From positions 1 through 16,586 of the forward strand of contig JAQWKF010000043.1 in the NCBI GenBank assembly GCA_029247985.1: DNA of 16,586 nt. The letters run 5' to 3'. The stretch is from Flavobacteriaceae bacterium. GTDB lineage: Bacteria > Bacteroidota > Bacteroidia > Flavobacteriales > Flavobacteriaceae. The notes beneath the pieces were generated by a model. That model was not told the DNA's origin. It saw nothing but the letters and a program-made list of their open reading frames with translations, and ran no database searches. Below are positions 14,813 through 16,586 of the stretch, in pieces. The translations under genes were made by a program, and so were the position numbers. The number at the start of each line of letters is the position of its first letter. Position 1 is the stretch's first letter.

Positions 14813-15914
14813 TTGAACCAAGACCAGCTTAAAAGTCTGATAGAGCGCCTGGGAGCGCTGAGGAGGTATCTTTGACATTGATGCGCGAAGCATTGATGTT
14901 GCTAATAAAGAAGAAAAAACCCTAGATCCCAATTTTTGGAATGACTCCAAAAAAGCGGAACAATTCATGCGTGAATTGAGAAGCACTAAGCAATGGATTA
15001 ACGATTATGAAAAAGCCACTCAACTCGTTGAAGATTTAGAGGTATTACTTGAATTCTTTAAGTCTGATGAAGTCGACGAGGCAGAACTCAAGCGTCATTT
15101 TGAAACTACAATTAACCACTTCGAGGAACTGGAGTTTAAAAATATGCTTTCAGATGAAGGGGATAACCTAAGTGCCGTAATACAAGTAACGGCAGGTGCT
15201 GGCGGTACTGAAAGTTGTGATTGGGCAGCTATGTTAATGCGGATGTATCAGATGTGGGCAGACAGAAAAGGATTTAAAATCAGAGAATTAAATCACCAAG
15301 AGGGCGATGTGGCCGGTATTAAAACAGTTACTCTAGAAATAGAGGGGCATTATGCCTTTGGCTGGCTTAAAGGTGAAAACGGCGTACACAGGCTGGTGCG
15401 CATCTCTCCTTTTGACAGTAATGCAAAGCGCCACACAAGCTTTGCATCTGTTTATGCATATCCATTGGTCGATGATTCTATTGAAATAGAGATCAACAGC
15501 GCTGACATTGAAATTACAACAGCGCGATCTAGTGGTGCAGGTGGGCAAAATGTAAACAAAGTTGAAACCAAAGTACAACTGGTACACAAGCCTTCAGGTA
15601 TACAAATATCTTGCTCCGAAACAAGGTCGCAACACGACAACCGTGATCGTGCTATGCAAATGCTTCGCTCGCAATTGTATGAAATTGAATTGCAAAAACG
15701 CATGGCGGCGCGTGAAGATATCGAAGCGGGTAAAATGAAAATTGAGTGGGGCTCTCAAATTAGAAACTATGTACTCCACCCCTACAAACTAATAAAAGAT
15801 GTCAGGACCCAAGAGGAAACGGCAGCCGTTGAAGATGTGCTCAATGGAGATATAGACCGTTTCTTAAAAGCTTTTTTAATGTCTCAAAACAAACCTAAAG
15901 ATGAAACCCTATGA
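14813..15914 (+). CDS. prfB: Peptide chain release factor 2, made by programmed +1 frameshift
   Basis: RF2 recognises UGA and UAA stop codons and releases the finished peptide. The coding sequence is join(14813..14872,14874..15914), 366 aa, the usual length. The first frame starts at TTG 14813 and reads NQDQLKSLIERLGALRRYL before an in-frame TGA at 14873-14875. A +1 shift continues DIDARSIDVANKEEKTLDPNFW. The SPF anticodon-like tripeptide that reads UGA/UAA is at residues 198-200 (VRISPFDS), and the catalytic GGQ is at 243-245 (SGAGGQNVNK). No ATG is available in the first frame: a stop lies five codons upstream of the TTG. A database entry that starts at the ATG 14967 would miss 51 residues. 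It overlaps the next gene by 4 nt (ATGA). Confidence 0.96.
14861..14876 (+). promoter_or_regulatory. Programmed +1 frameshift site of prfB
   Basis: AGGAGG TAT CTT TGA C has the same layout as the E. coli site (AGGGGG TAT CTT TGA C). An internal Shine-Dalgarno-like sequence stands three bases before the slippery CTT codon, followed by a TGA stop and a C, which weakens termination. Low RF2 slows release at TGA and favours the shift, so RF2 controls its own synthesis. Confidence 0.93.
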
Positions 15915-16525
15915 ATAAAATAAATACCCTGATTTTTGATTTTGGCGGTGTGCTTATAGACTGGAACCCTGCTTATGTCTTTTTAAAAGAATTTAGAGGG
16001 AATCAAGAAGAAATGAGTCACTTTTTAAATACCATTTGCTCATGGGAATGGAATGAAAACCAAGATGCTGGTTACTCCCTTCAAAAGGCTACTGATGAAA
16101 GAGTAGCCATGTATCCCGAACACGAACGTCTTATACGTATGTATTACGGTCGCTGGAAAGATATGTTGGGATATGAACACACAGATACTGTAGAACTTTT
16201 GAAAACTTTTAAAAACCGTAATAATTACAGGCTCATTGGACTGACCAATTGGAGCCATGAAACATTTCCAGTGGCTTTGGAACGTTTTGCTTTTCTATCA
16301 TGGTTTGAGGGCGTCGTCGTATCGGGAACTGAAAAAATGAAAAAACCAGATGCGAACATCTATACGTTGACATTAGATCGCTATAAAATCATTCCAGAAA
16401 ACGCGGTATTCATTGATGATAAGTTAGAAAATGTTCATGCAGCTACTCAATTGGGGATGCATGGCATTCACTTTACATCAGCAGCAAAACTCAAAAGAAA
16501 TCTTGAAACACTTGGCGTTAGTTAA
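15911..16525 (+). CDS. HAD-superfamily phosphatase (YihX-like, subfamily IA)
   Basis: A 204-aa cytoplasmic haloacid-dehalogenase-type hydrolase. Motif I is IFDFGGVLIDW with nucleophile Asp10; the second acidic position is Gly12, as in YihX (FDLGNV). Motif II is LTNWS (Thr112), motif III is Lys145 in EKMKKPD, and motif IV is FIDDKLENV (Asp169-Asp170). The segment between motifs I and II is a helical cap. YihX of E. coli removes phosphate from alpha-D-glucose 1-phosphate, but HAD substrates cannot be read from motifs, so the substrate is open. The ATG overlaps the prfB stop by 4 nt (ATGA), so translation is likely coupled to RF2 synthesis. Confidence 0.88.
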   Translation: MNKINTLIFDFGGVLIDWNPAYVFLKEFRGNQEEMSHFLNTICSWEWNENQDAGYSLQKATDERVAMYPEHERLIRMYYGRWKDMLGYEHTDTVELLKTFKNRNNYRLIGLTNWSHETFPVALERFAFLSWFEGVVVSGTEKMKKPDANIYTLTLDRYKIIPENAVFIDDKLENVHAATQLGMHGIHFTSAAKLKRNLETLGVS

Positions 16526-16561
16526 ATTGGAAAAATTTTAAGTTAAAAATTTTTAAAAGAC

Positions 16562-16584
16562 TACTTTTACAAAAAAAAAGCATG
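16562..16584 (+). promoter_or_regulatory. Possible promoter and start of a gene cut by the right edge
   Basis: The last 61 bases are A/T rich. TACTTTTA (16562-16569) is one base off the -7 consensus and stands 12 nt before an ATG at 16582 that would begin a gene outside the window. Only five coding bases are visible, so this is weak. Confidence 0.2.
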
Positions 16585-16586
16585 AA

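Noticed and set aside
16015..16120. Possible damaged HAD enzyme because motif I has DFG instead of DxD.
   Set aside because: YihX-like members also have Gly at that place (FDLGNV), and motifs II to IV are intact.
16531..16555. A/T inverted repeat after the HAD gene as a terminator.
   Set aside because: It is made only of A/T pairs with almost no loop and no GC stem, so it would be a very weak hairpin; more likely an AT-rich promoter region.

Overview
The window looks like a chromosomal housekeeping segment from a member of the Bacteroidota, most likely Flavobacteriia or a close relative. The evidence is an AT-rich composition, almost no Shine-Dalgarno sequences before genes, several matches to the Bacteroidota -7 promoter box TAnnTTTG (upstream of rnpB, pyrR and the two capnine-type genes), a DnaX without its zinc-binding cysteines, and a gene pair that fits sulfonolipid (capnine) synthesis, a trait of gliding Bacteroidota. 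I see no insertion sequences, phage genes, tRNAs, CRISPR arrays or signs of recent transfer.

Layout. Positions 1-140 hold the 5' part of RNase P RNA (minus strand, running off the left edge), divergent from dnaX (plus). dnaX converges on a long minus-strand block that reads, in transcription order, pyrR - pyrB - small STAS-like gene - rnz - pdxH - sixA - ppk - ppx (8838 down to 2015). Gaps in this block are 32 nt or less and several genes overlap by 1 to 11 nt, so it probably behaves as one eight-gene operon. It joins pyrimidine synthesis, tRNA 3' processing, vitamin B6 synthesis and polyphosphate synthesis and breakdown. From 8940 rightwards on the plus strand lie a three-helix membrane protein and a lipoprotein-type isoaspartyl peptidase. 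The latter converges, with stop codons overlapping, on a minus-strand group: an oligopeptidase B-like lipoprotein, a cystathionine-beta-synthase-like enzyme (proposed cysteate synthase, CapA) and an alpha-oxoamine synthase (proposed cysteate fatty-acyltransferase, CapB). The right end, on the plus strand, holds prfB with a programmed +1 frameshift, then a HAD phosphatase overlapping it by 4 nt.

How the genes work together. SixA, Ppk and Ppx form a polyphosphate/phosphohistidine module at the end of the pyr operon. CapA and CapB would supply cysteate and condense it with a fatty acyl group to give 3-ketocapnine, the backbone of outer-membrane sulfonolipids. DnaX and PrfB may both use recoding: prfB through the classical CTT-TGA site, and dnaX possibly through an A10 tract followed at once by stops in both other frames, which would give a short gamma-like subunit.

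No clearly undescribed multi-gene system is visible. The items most worth a second look are the dnaX A10 tract, the capA-capB pair, the intact AGGAGG at the prfB frameshift in an SD-poor lineage, and the pyrR-to-ppx operon with its very short leader.
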